Virus record (IMG/VR): IMGVR_UViG_3300034105_001195
Coordinates: 1 to 64,000 of that record
DNA: 64,000 bases
Strand: one strand, 5' to 3'
Source: a virus
Under the pieces are notes generated by a model. It was not told the origin of the DNA, made no database searches, and saw only the letters and a list, made by a program, of their open reading frames with translations. A program made the position numbers and the translations under genes. Positions 16,054 to 25,900 of this stretch are shown here, piece after piece; positions within the stretch are counted from its first letter, which is position 1; each line of letters starts with the position of its first letter.

Positions 16054-16062
16054 ATTCTACCA
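16054..16062 (-). promoter_or_regulatory. Extended -10 placed for leaderless start
   Basis: TGG-TAGAAT followed by exactly six bases and the ATG of the 117-residue gene. Transcription would begin at or next to the A of the start codon. It fits the 20-base gap after the hub gene; no good -35 is visible. Confidence 0.45.
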
Positions 16063-16067
16063 TTTCC

Positions 16068-19000
16068 TCATGTATGAATCGACCTACACGCCAGGGAAGT
16101 TGTTGGCGGGGAATCTTTATCGTATGTGCTGTCTATGGATAACACAATAAATTTACTAGCGTAGAATCCGCTTGGAATACTCAAATCTTCAGAAGAATAT
16201 AGCTCATTATTTGGATAGGATATCTCAACAACATCTCCAATTTGGACAATTGGATTTAAGAAAGTCTCTAAGGATACAACCTTTTGCTGCTTAGACCATT
16301 GCTTTGACATCCAAGACGCCAGGTCCTTTGCTTCCGTCTCTCTTTGAATCCATGTAGAGTCAAATCCAACAATCTCTACCTTCTGAGCATCTGTAAGTGT
16401 TGGGTCCATATATTCAAATGAATCTGAAGGAACAATTGAGTTACCAATAATAACAAACTGCTTTTCTTCATCATTTGCCAATGCCGTAAAGGCTCCTGTA
16501 TTATTTAAAACATAGACGTCCATTGAGAATAAATCAAGCGATGCTCCCACAACGGTTACGTCATTATTATTTACAAGGCTTGGATACAAAGGAAACCCTG
16601 GGGTTGTGAATCTAGATTGAATTCTTCTAAGCTCTCTTGCAACTGGACCAAATTCTCTTAGCCAAGTAGTGTTTGTCTGCTGGGACTTTTGATTAAATAT
16701 AAAGTCTCCGAATGTTTTTGTTATAGGGAAGCCTCCTGCTAGGAATCCCTTGTAAGGGTCAAAAGAACTATCTGCAGTAAATTCTTCAATTGTTAATGGA
16801 GCAGCATAGATGTAGTCAAAAGCTGAAACTCCTTGAAGAGACATAAGGCCTATCTTTTGAGTTATAGTAAAAGGATCTTGATCAACAACTACAAAGGATT
16901 TATTGTTAATAGAAACCCTAAGAGTTAAAACTTTGCCTGGTGTTGGCTGTCCTGCAGCAACAGTGGGAGTTGAATAGTTGGCACGAATATCTACCCTATA
17001 CATTTTTCCGCCATTTATGTTTGTAACAATAGATCCGTCATCTTCTTTTTGCTGATCTGTCATCTTTACAGGCTTGCCATTTACAATTTTATAAAAATTA
17101 ATATCCCTGTATGATTTATCTGCGTTACTATTTTGTGATGTAGCAATAGACAGAAAATATCCGCTTGTATTATTTGCATTTAATGAGAATGCAAGTCCAG
17201 AGATGGTTCTTTGTTCTCCCGTAGCACGACTATCGCTTGGCTTCTTCAAGAGAGGGAAGTACATGTTCGTACCTATAACAAAATTTTCTGTGGCCGATCC
17301 GTCTGTCTTAGCGTATTTTGGAGAAACAGTTTTTTCTGTTACAAGGCTGTATTTTGTATTTTGAATATATTCAGTTAGGTTTGCATCTAGTGCACTTGGC
17401 TTTGACTCAACAACTGGAGCAAATACGGTCATCATTGATCTAGGAACTGAGTAGAATAAATCATTATTCTTTCCCACTCCTTTGCCATCTGCGTCTTTAA
17501 TTGAAACCTCTTTTAAGGTAAACACAGAGTTATCTGTAGTGTATGCTCCTGCTCCCCCTACTGTAGAATCCCACTTTCTTCCTTCCCACTCTGCCTGCAA
17601 AGATGCTATGTCAGCACTGTGGGTTAAAGATGTAAGATCATCGCTCTTAACAACATCAAAGGCATTTCTTTTTTTAATTCTATATTGACCTGTTGGCTTA
17701 AAACTATTTGGCTTTGCAAGTGCTTGACTTGACTGTATATCCGAATCAGATGTGATCCATTTTTCAACAGTAGGCTGTCCAGCTATCGGTGGAGAAGGCT
17801 CATAAGTATACTGAATAGCATCGTATTCAATTATTTCTTTTCCTAAAACTAAATATCCAGTATAAGAATAAAGTGTTGCAGCAGCTGAAGTTATCTGAAC
17901 AGGCGATAGCTTAATTACTCCAAGACTTGCACCTGGAGTTGTTGGCGGTGGACCTAAGTCCTCAATTAAGGCTGCGGCTCCTAGTTGAACTACTGGAGAT
18001 GTATAGACCTTGTCTCCATCTCCATCATAATTAGATGTGGTTTGTGGACTGTATAGAACTTTAATTGCCTTTACGCTTGGTATATTTTCAATTGCAATTG
18101 ATGCTATGTTTGCAAGCTTGCCATCTGATGTGTTGTTATACCTAAAAGATGCCACTGGAGTTTTTGTATTATCAAAAATATATCCTCTAGGGTAGAACTG
18201 TAAGATATCATTATTATCAAATACTGCAATCATCTGTGTATCTTTACATAAGTCTTGAACGTGTTGCCAGACCGTCTTTGAGGGATCGGTATACCAATAA
18301 AACGGGGTTACAATTGAATTGTCATTTGTAGCTAAATTAAACTTATAGTTTGTAAATCCGACTGAGTCTAGCAACCTTCTAATAATTGCAACTGATGACA
18401 TATCCTTTGTTACAATATCAGGCGGTTTAATGTATTGAAGATCCCTAGCACCATCTAGCGCATTTATTGAAATTTCTCCAAACTCGTCTACCTCATAGGA
18501 GTCCATATAAAAAACTCCAAGATTTATTTTTTCTGATTCGACTATGGTGAATGGTCTAATGATTACATTCTTATACATATTAATCTTTGCTTTATTAAAA
18601 GGAATATCTCTGTCATGGTAGGCATATGACCGATCATATGAATTTAAATTCATTCTTAATGAGTTTGCTGTGACATCACCTACTGGAACCAATCCATCTA
18701 TTTGATCTGATGAATTCTGAGATATATTAAATGACTCTAAGGATGCCGTAACATCTCTTACTAGTCTTGCTGATATTTCAATTATTCCTAGATACCCGCC
18801 TGAAGTATCAATGGAGTTAATCTGTAGCTTTAATCCGCTTAAATTTATTCCTTCAGATACCGTAGCAGGCTCTGTCTCTGACCAAGATGTTCCGTTATAG
18901 TATAAATTTACTACTCCAGAATCTGGGCAAGTTGTTCCAGTGTATATTAATGACTCTGCTCCCGCCAAGTTAACTAGTTTAACAGTCCACGATGTTGGCT

Positions 19001-19505
19001 TAGAATGCGATGTTTCAAACTTAACAACAATCTTATTTGTAGCAGCAGTCTTATTTGCTGGGTAAGATACAGATAGAATACAGTTAGACAAAAGCATGCC
19101 TGCCGCTTTGGGAGTTACCCAATATTTATAGGCTGTTTTTGTGCTAGAAAAATAAAGTCTTTTGCTAAATTCTTTTGCAGAAGCATATGTGGCTGCGCTT
19201 CCAATACCTGTAGTAGAAAGTGTTGAGGGTATGCTTGGGTCTCCCGAAATCATATACTGGATTCCAGCCTTCTTTGGGCGTCTTGGATCAATTATGCTTG
19301 TTATTGGAAATAGCTTTTCAAATGGTCTATAGGTGTATGTTCCGTCTTTAGAGGTCAGAGTTGCCGTTATAACGCCTTCTGGGGCTGTTACAGACGCTCC
19401 CAGGATCAAGTCGTTCATATTATACTCAAGGTGGCATCCATTGGTCACAGAGACGCTAACGGATTTATTTAATGCGTTTTTGACGGTATTTGATACTGAT
19501 ATCAA
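16068..19505 (-). CDS. Large tail tip / baseplate hub protein (minor tail protein)
   Basis: A 1145-residue protein encoded two genes after the tape measure, the usual place of the tail-associated hub (Tal-like). The start is TTG with AAGAGG upstream, because the reading frame is open from there and the N-terminus ISVSNTVKNALNK is compact. A long central part (about 340-480: IKPPDIVTKDMSSVAIIRRLLDSVGF...DPSKTVWQHVQDLC) resembles the gp27-like hub fold that binds the tail tube, and a beta-sandwich region lies around 730-950. No peptidase or lysozyme motif is evident. Confidence 0.75.
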   Translation of the reverse strand: MISVSNTVKNALNKSVSVSVTNGCHLEYNMNDLILGASVTAPEGVITATLTSKDGTYTYRPFEKLFPITSIIDPRRPKKAGIQYMISGDPSIPSTLSTTGIGSAATYASAKEFSKRLYFSSTKTAYKYWVTPKAAGMLLSNCILSVSYPANKTAATNKIVVKFETSHSKPTSWTVKLVNLAGAESLIYTGTTCPDSGVVNLYYNGTSWSETEPATVSEGINLSGLKLQINSIDTSGGYLGIIEISARLVRDVTASLESFNISQNSSDQIDGLVPVGDVTANSLRMNLNSYDRSYAYHDRDIPFNKAKINMYKNVIIRPFTIVESEKINLGVFYMDSYEVDEFGEISINALDGARDLQYIKPPDIVTKDMSSVAIIRRLLDSVGFTNYKFNLATNDNSIVTPFYWYTDPSKTVWQHVQDLCKDTQMIAVFDNNDILQFYPRGYIFDNTKTPVASFRYNNTSDGKLANIASIAIENIPSVKAIKVLYSPQTTSNYDGDGDKVYTSPVVQLGAAALIEDLGPPPTTPGASLGVIKLSPVQITSAAATLYSYTGYLVLGKEIIEYDAIQYTYEPSPPIAGQPTVEKWITSDSDIQSSQALAKPNSFKPTGQYRIKKRNAFDVVKSDDLTSLTHSADIASLQAEWEGRKWDSTVGGAGAYTTDNSVFTLKEVSIKDADGKGVGKNNDLFYSVPRSMMTVFAPVVESKPSALDANLTEYIQNTKYSLVTEKTVSPKYAKTDGSATENFVIGTNMYFPLLKKPSDSRATGEQRTISGLAFSLNANNTSGYFLSIATSQNSNADKSYRDINFYKIVNGKPVKMTDQQKEDDGSIVTNINGGKMYRVDIRANYSTPTVAAGQPTPGKVLTLRVSINNKSFVVVDQDPFTITQKIGLMSLQGVSAFDYIYAAPLTIEEFTADSSFDPYKGFLAGGFPITKTFGDFIFNQKSQQTNTTWLREFGPVARELRRIQSRFTTPGFPLYPSLVNNNDVTVVGASLDLFSMDVYVLNNTGAFTALANDEEKQFVIIGNSIVPSDSFEYMDPTLTDAQKVEIVGFDSTWIQRETEAKDLASWMSKQWSKQQKVVSLETFLNPIVQIGDVVEISYPNNELYSSEDLSIPSGFYASKFIVLSIDSTYDKDSPPTTSLACRSIHT

Positions 19506-19506
19506 T

Positions 19507-19974
19507 TTATACCTCTTCTAAAGATAAAGATACATCCCAAAACTCTTGCGGGACTGAGGCTGTAGTAGATTTAACATTTCTTTTAGATACAGTAAAACTA
19601 CATGATGTAAAGGAGGCTAGAATAATTTCATCTCTTGCAGAAACTGCATTATAAGATATCTTAACCTTAAATGTTCCCTTACCTTTATTTAAATAGAATG
19701 CTCTTATATCTTCTGCACCCATTCCACCGTCCACGGTCATGGTGCTATATGTAGGGATATCTCCCCAAGAAGCAGATACTGTTTTTTTATCTGCAATCCA
19801 TATTTTTCTCAATGAGCCATTTGACATTCTTTGAGTCTTTTCAATTCTGTCTACGTCTACCGACGCTGAGCCTCTATTATGCTCAGACAATTTTGTCCAA
19901 GTTGGGGTATTTGCGTCTGTGCCTGTGTCAAAATAAATTAATGATCCTACAGGAAGTGTCATTGGATAGCTCAT
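19507..19974 (-). CDS. Minor tail protein, distal-tail position
   Basis: A 155-residue beta-rich protein starting MSYPMTLPVGSLIYFDTG, between the tape measure (ATGA-type overlap) and the hub. Tail-tube-like signatures (DVDRIEKTQRMSNGSLRKIW; FYLNKGKGTFKVKISYN) suggest a tube-fold protein capping the distal end, as Dit or lambda gpM-type proteins do. Order in the operon supports this; sequence identity to a named family is not certain. Confidence 0.65.
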   Translation of the reverse strand: MSYPMTLPVGSLIYFDTGTDANTPTWTKLSEHNRGSASVDVDRIEKTQRMSNGSLRKIWIADKKTVSASWGDIPTYSTMTVDGGMGAEDIRAFYLNKGKGTFKVKISYNAVSARDEIILASFTSCSFTVSKRNVKSTTASVPQEFWDVSLSLEEV

Positions 19975-22900
19975 GTTTTAATACTCACATTCATTGGGTT
20001 ACCCTTCATTTTAGCATTTAACTTTGTATCTTGTCCAATGGCCTGCTTTGTCATTGATACCACTTGTCTTACAAATGCATCAGTATTCATACCTTCAGAT
20101 GGGTATATGTTCTGTGTAAGATTAATTACGTTTCCGCCGCCTCTAGAATCGCTCATTGGCTCAAACATTTTGGCTGCTTGACCTACATCATATCTTGGAG
20201 ATGCAAATGGTAGCTTAGCCATATTAGGGATAACCATTCCTCCAAACGCCATTTCTGGTCCACGGTCTCCAACAATTGTAGGAACCTTTGGATTAAGCTT
20301 CATGGTTCCATATCCAGCTTTTACTGCTTGAACATTAAGGCCTGCTGGTGAACCATCACCTGTTACTTTCCATTTTTTACCATTCTTATCTAAGAACTCA
20401 ACACCAATCCAGGTAGAGCTTGGCCTTCCATTTTTAGTATTTGTTGTTTGTGTTGCACCTGCTGCGATTAAGGTAGATGGATGAACAATTGTAGCTCCTG
20501 CATAGGCTCCAGCAGTTGCTCCCAGAGTTGTAGGAACAGAACTAATCTTAGCGGTAGCCTTTGACGGACTCATGTCCATTTTCTTGCCATTAATATTAAT
20601 GTCTCCTGTCATTGCGTCGACAGTAATTCCCTTTGAGGCTAAGCCTTTTGTAATAGCGCCTTCTACTCCGCCCATAAAACCTGCAGCCTGGTCTGTCACG
20701 CTTGGATTATTTACCCTAGGAGATCTCTTTAATTGCAACTTAGGCGTGACAATTGTTTCTGGTCTTGCTGTGTTTACGGTTCCAACTACACCTGCTGAAG
20801 CGGCTTGGCCTTCAGGTGTTTTTGCATACTCCTCTAGAGTCATTCCTAAAGCATAGGCATTAATTCTTAATGTAGTCATTGCTTGATTAACATCATTAAT
20901 TTGTTGCGTCTGTGTTGCAATCTTTTTATTTAATGCACCTAAATTTTCTGCTGCAAGAGCTGCATTATCTGACATCTTTTCTTGTCCAGCGTTGATTGCT
21001 TTAATTTTAGCTTCAAGAGGAGCATTGGCCAATTTGTTTGCATCTTCAATTGCTTTCTTCTGTGAATTATATTGTAGGGTAGACTGAAGCCCTTCCATAT
21101 CAAGGCTTGCCTGCTGAGCACCTGCTGTATTTCCAGTTGCAATTGCAGCATCGTATTCCGCCTGCTTTTTAGCAATCTCTCTGCCAAGGTCACCCTCTTG
21201 CTTTGCTGCATCAAGGGCTTTTAGCCTTGCATCTGCTAGCTTGTTGTTTGCATCTATCTGACTTTGTAAACGCTTTAATTCGTTTTTAGTATCAATTTGT
21301 TTTTGAGCGCTTTGGCCTTTAGCCGCTTTCTCTAGAACATCTCTCTGATCTGTTAACTTTTTTAAAGCTTTATAATTTTCTTTTAGTAATCCTTCTTTGT
21401 TTGCTGAAGCAACCGATGCGGCAACTGAATCGGCAACCATAGACAAATTCCTTACTGCTTCGGCGCCTAGTTGTGAAAGATCTCCAGTAAAGCCCTTTGC
21501 CCCAAGACTCATTTTTTCAAATAGGCTAACAACTGTATCCATAGGGTTAATAATTTTTCTAAGTTCTGGATTTTGTTTAATCATTTCTGCTCTAGTTCCT
21601 GCAGTAAGTACGGCCTTAGAAGACTCTAGTTTATTTAACTTTTTAAGCATTGCTTCTTGTGCTTGATACTCAGTTAATACTTTTGTGTTTCCGCTCTTGT
21701 CTGCTTTTGCAGCCTTCTTGCTTTTTTCAATCTCATCTATAATTCCAGCCTGTATAGCCATCAGACCAGTGTTGACTGCCTTTGCGCCTTCACGTCCATT
21801 ATTTGCTGAAGCAGAAACATAATTGTTTATTGCAGATTCTGCTGCATCCTGGCCTGTTCTAATATTTTTAAATGCACGGTTGCCTACAGTAAATGCTCCA
21901 GCCTTTTCTGCCTGATCAGAAAGCTTAAACATTGCAAATATTTTTTTGCTTGCTTCATCCGCTGACATTCCAGCGGCCATCAATGCGGTCTTAATATCGA
22001 TTGCTACCTGCGGAAGCTCTGATTCCTTAGATTGATTAATTAATTTAATTTGATCGGTATAGGTTTCCTTAACTTCTTTCTTAAGCTTTTTATACTCTTC
22101 AATTGTCATAGAAATAGGAAGCCCCGCATCTTGCATGCTTTCAAAAAGCATTTGGTTTCTTTCTCGTATGGCTTCTATATTTTTAACTGTATCAGCAAGC
22201 TTAGAGTTATAATCAGTAAACTTAAGTCCTGCCTTTTGAGCAGCTTCTGCTGTAAGGCCATAGCGTGTTGCTCCAATTCTTAAATGCTCGTTATGGTCTC
22301 TCATTCTCTTAATGCCCAAAGCAATAGTTGTAGAAAGTCCTGCAACTACAAGATTTGCCCTAGTTGCCATTAATGCTACTCTTCCAAGCATTGGTGCAAG
22401 TTTAGAACCGCTAGCTGCTAGCTTGTCCGCTTGTAATGCTGCTTTACCCGCACCTGGAAGTGATTGTGCTAATGTATTTCCAAGTCCGCCCATTCTTGAT
22501 GTGACTGGTCCAGTCTTTCTGTCAGAAACTGCACCTGAATATGTAAATCCTTCTGGCCTTTGCTTCCCGCCGCCGCCCATCATCATAAATGGAATAATTC
22601 CACCTAAAGTAGATAGTGCTGTCCCCCCCATTCCTCCAATTTTGCCACCCAACATTTGTGCAGCAAAAGCTGCAATTAGAGGCCCTATCATTCCGCCTAT
22701 GTTATATCCTTGAGCCATTGTCGATCTATTTGGAATAATACCTCCAGCGTTTCTAGGAACAAAAACTTCTGGGCCTTTTTCTCCCACAACGTATGGCTGT
22801 CCAGCATTAACTGGTCCGCCCATTTCTCTTTTTTCTAAACCAAATATAACTTGCTTTAAAGAGTCTGTAAGTGGTGTATCTTTTTTAGATTCCCAATTTA

Positions 22901-25900
22901 AGAATTTCTTTCTTAGTATGTCTTTATCAATTGGTGATAATTGAGACAGAACAGCTCTATCTCCTATAAGATCCGAAGCAGCAGATCTTATAACTGAATC
23001 TAACACGTCTGGCTCAAGAGCATTCTTTAAAGACCCCTGTGCATCTTTAACATAACCGTAAGGTTTTTCTTTTGCAAGAGCTGCAGCAAACTTATCATAG
23101 AATAACTTTTGAGTATTCTTTCTTAATCCCGTGCTAGCAAATAATGTTTCAGCCATCTTAATAGATAGAGAGTTTACACCCCATGGAGCAGACTCGTACA
23201 TGCTAGGCTTAGGTGCACCTGTTGGTCCAAATCCTGCGCCAATTCTGTGCATTGCTTTACCCTTAAGTACATTTCCAATCATTCCGCCGATATTAAATCC
23301 ATTTTCTGGAGTCTTAAATGCGTTATCCGATAGACTTACGGAGTGACCCTTTTGTCTGCGCTTTAATTCATCTGCTGCAATCATTTTAGCAATAGCCGCT
23401 GGAGTCATTGTTTTTTCTGGAGACATCTTTAATGATGAATGAACTCCGTGCAAATCTCCATATGTTTGTCTTCTTGCGTCAGAGAGTCTTTGAATCATTG
23501 CATTATAAACAACCTTCTCTTCTGAGTTTAAATCGAATCTACTTATTGTTTGTTTTAGCTTAGGCAAAGCCTCATTAATCTCTTGAAGCATACGATCATT
23601 GTATTGATCTGCTGTCATTCCCTTTGGAATACTTGCAGTTGACTCAGCAAAGAATTTCTTTGTGTTGCTTCCCTTTACCCCTAGCAAATTAACCATTGCT
23701 TGGTGCTTGAATGAAGGCATTGTTGCAGAATATTCTCTTGGGCCAGAGGCTGTTGCAAATACTCCAGCTGGTCCCACATCTGCAAGAATATTACCAGATA
23801 GATTTCCCCTACCTAGGTCTTTATCTCCACGCAATGCTGAAGCCACTAGTTGTCTAAAGTATTGATCAGATGTGAACTTGCCGTCTTGATTTGCTATAGC
23901 AGGATTGTACTTAGACTCTAGTGCTAGTATTCTTCTTGCACCCGTTGGGTCTGTTGGATCTTTCATTACAACAACTCTTTGATTAGGTGTTTGTAGGCCA
24001 TGTACGTCACGAGCAATTTCAGTTGCCCTCAATTCAGCAAGTGCTGCTTTTTCATCTAGTACTGGCTTAACAAAAACTTTATCTCCGCCTTTACTATAAA
24101 CTCCACCAATTCCAGCTACTGGGAAACTTCTTCCAGATGTTGGCTCTAGCAATCCATCATAATCGGTTACTGGAGTTTTGCTGAATCTAGAATCTTTGAC
24201 TGCTTGATTTGCCTTTTCCATTGCAGCTTTTGCTGCTCTTTGAGCTTCTACCTGCTTAATAGTTCTAGGCATTCCAAGGAACATCGCTTTGCCGCCTCTG
24301 AATAATTTCTGTGCAAACTGCCCTGGAACCTGACCTCCCATATTAAGTCTTCTTCCTGGCTTCTTAGCTTTTAAAAAGTCCATGAATACTTTTGTTATTC
24401 CAAAGTTATGTTTTAATCTTAACGGAGCCTTGATAATTCTTTCTTCAGTTCCAGGTCCTGTGCCTAACCCTAAAACCTTTCCTATTGTATCAATAGCCTT
24501 TCGCTTTTCTGTTTCAGTTTGTGGCAATCTGTCTTCAAAAGGATTTTCGTGATTTTTTGTTAAGTTTGCAAATGTACTTGTCCATAAATTTTGTTCTTTA
24601 TTTCCCGCCATTGCTTGACCAAAATTACCAGTTGCGCTGTAGCCGTATTGTCCTGCTTTTTGAATGTGCTCTGTGGCATAAGCATGAATATTTGGCTCCC
24701 ATCTTCTTGATTTTTCATTCCAAATTGATTTGCCAAATAGCTCCATCTGTAATCTTTTAACTTCCCCAGCGTTTGCAAATCCCATCTTTGTCAATGTATT
24801 AATTAAAGACGGTGAAGGATGAATAGCATGATGCCTATTGCTAGCCTTTATATTTATTCCAGAAGAAGTTTTAACTGGTGGCTTAAGCAGCCCTCCTCCT
24901 ATTTTTTTATCTAATTCTCTAGTTTGTTTTTCTTTTATTTCTCGCATTCTTTCGTCATCAATTGTGTCTGTTTTAGGGTCGTAAGCATACTGTCTTGCTT
25001 CATCATATAGTCTTTTGGCTGTACGAACTGATTCAACTTCTGACATTCCTAAACCATTAAGTATTGCTGCGTCATGCATTACGTGCCTGACTTGTGTGTC
25101 TTCTAAAAAGTTCTTTGGAATTGATAGTCTTGAAACGTATGCAGATGCTCCTCTTATATTATTTTCTGCTTGCCTTCTTATTCCACCGCCTTCATATCTT
25201 CCCATGCCAGAGGTGTTGCCTGGTCCGCCATTTAATGAATACATTAAAGGCATATTCTTTTGTGCAATACTTGCTGGAATAACTGCTTCTCCAGGAGTTA
25301 ATACAACTGGAACCTGTCCGCCTGTTGCATATCTTGGGGTCCCACCTAGTAGGCTCTTTACGGTTGACATATTTTGTTCTGTAGATTTTTTATTAATTAC
25401 GAATGCGCCTGGTTCTGCTGTTGTGTGGTATGTGTCTGTGTTGCCTGTACCAGGAACAATGCCACCCCGAGCAAACTTAGGCTTTGTTGTTTGAATATTA
25501 TATCCTGCTCCTGAAGTTCTTACGCCCCCAAGTGCTCTTGCAATTCTATCAACTAAGGTCTTTGTCGACCCCTTATGGAACATCTCTTTCATATTTGATT
25601 TACCACTTGCTGGATCAACCACTGGCTGAGATGTAAATGGAACTGTAGTTAGATTTGCTGTTCGCCCCATTGCCGTTGCAGTTGCAGCGGTTGTTTCTGC
25701 AAGCATTGCTTCAACTGTTGCATTTAGTTGTATTACTTTTGCTCTTGCTTGATCCACTGTTATCTTGCTTGCCTGAAGCTGCTTAACAATTGCTTCAGTT
25801 TCTAATGCAGCAAGTTGAGTAATTTCAGAAAATTGTGGTAGCAATGCCTGATATGAATCTGCTAGGCCAGAGGTAATTGTGCCTGTTGCCATAACCTCAG

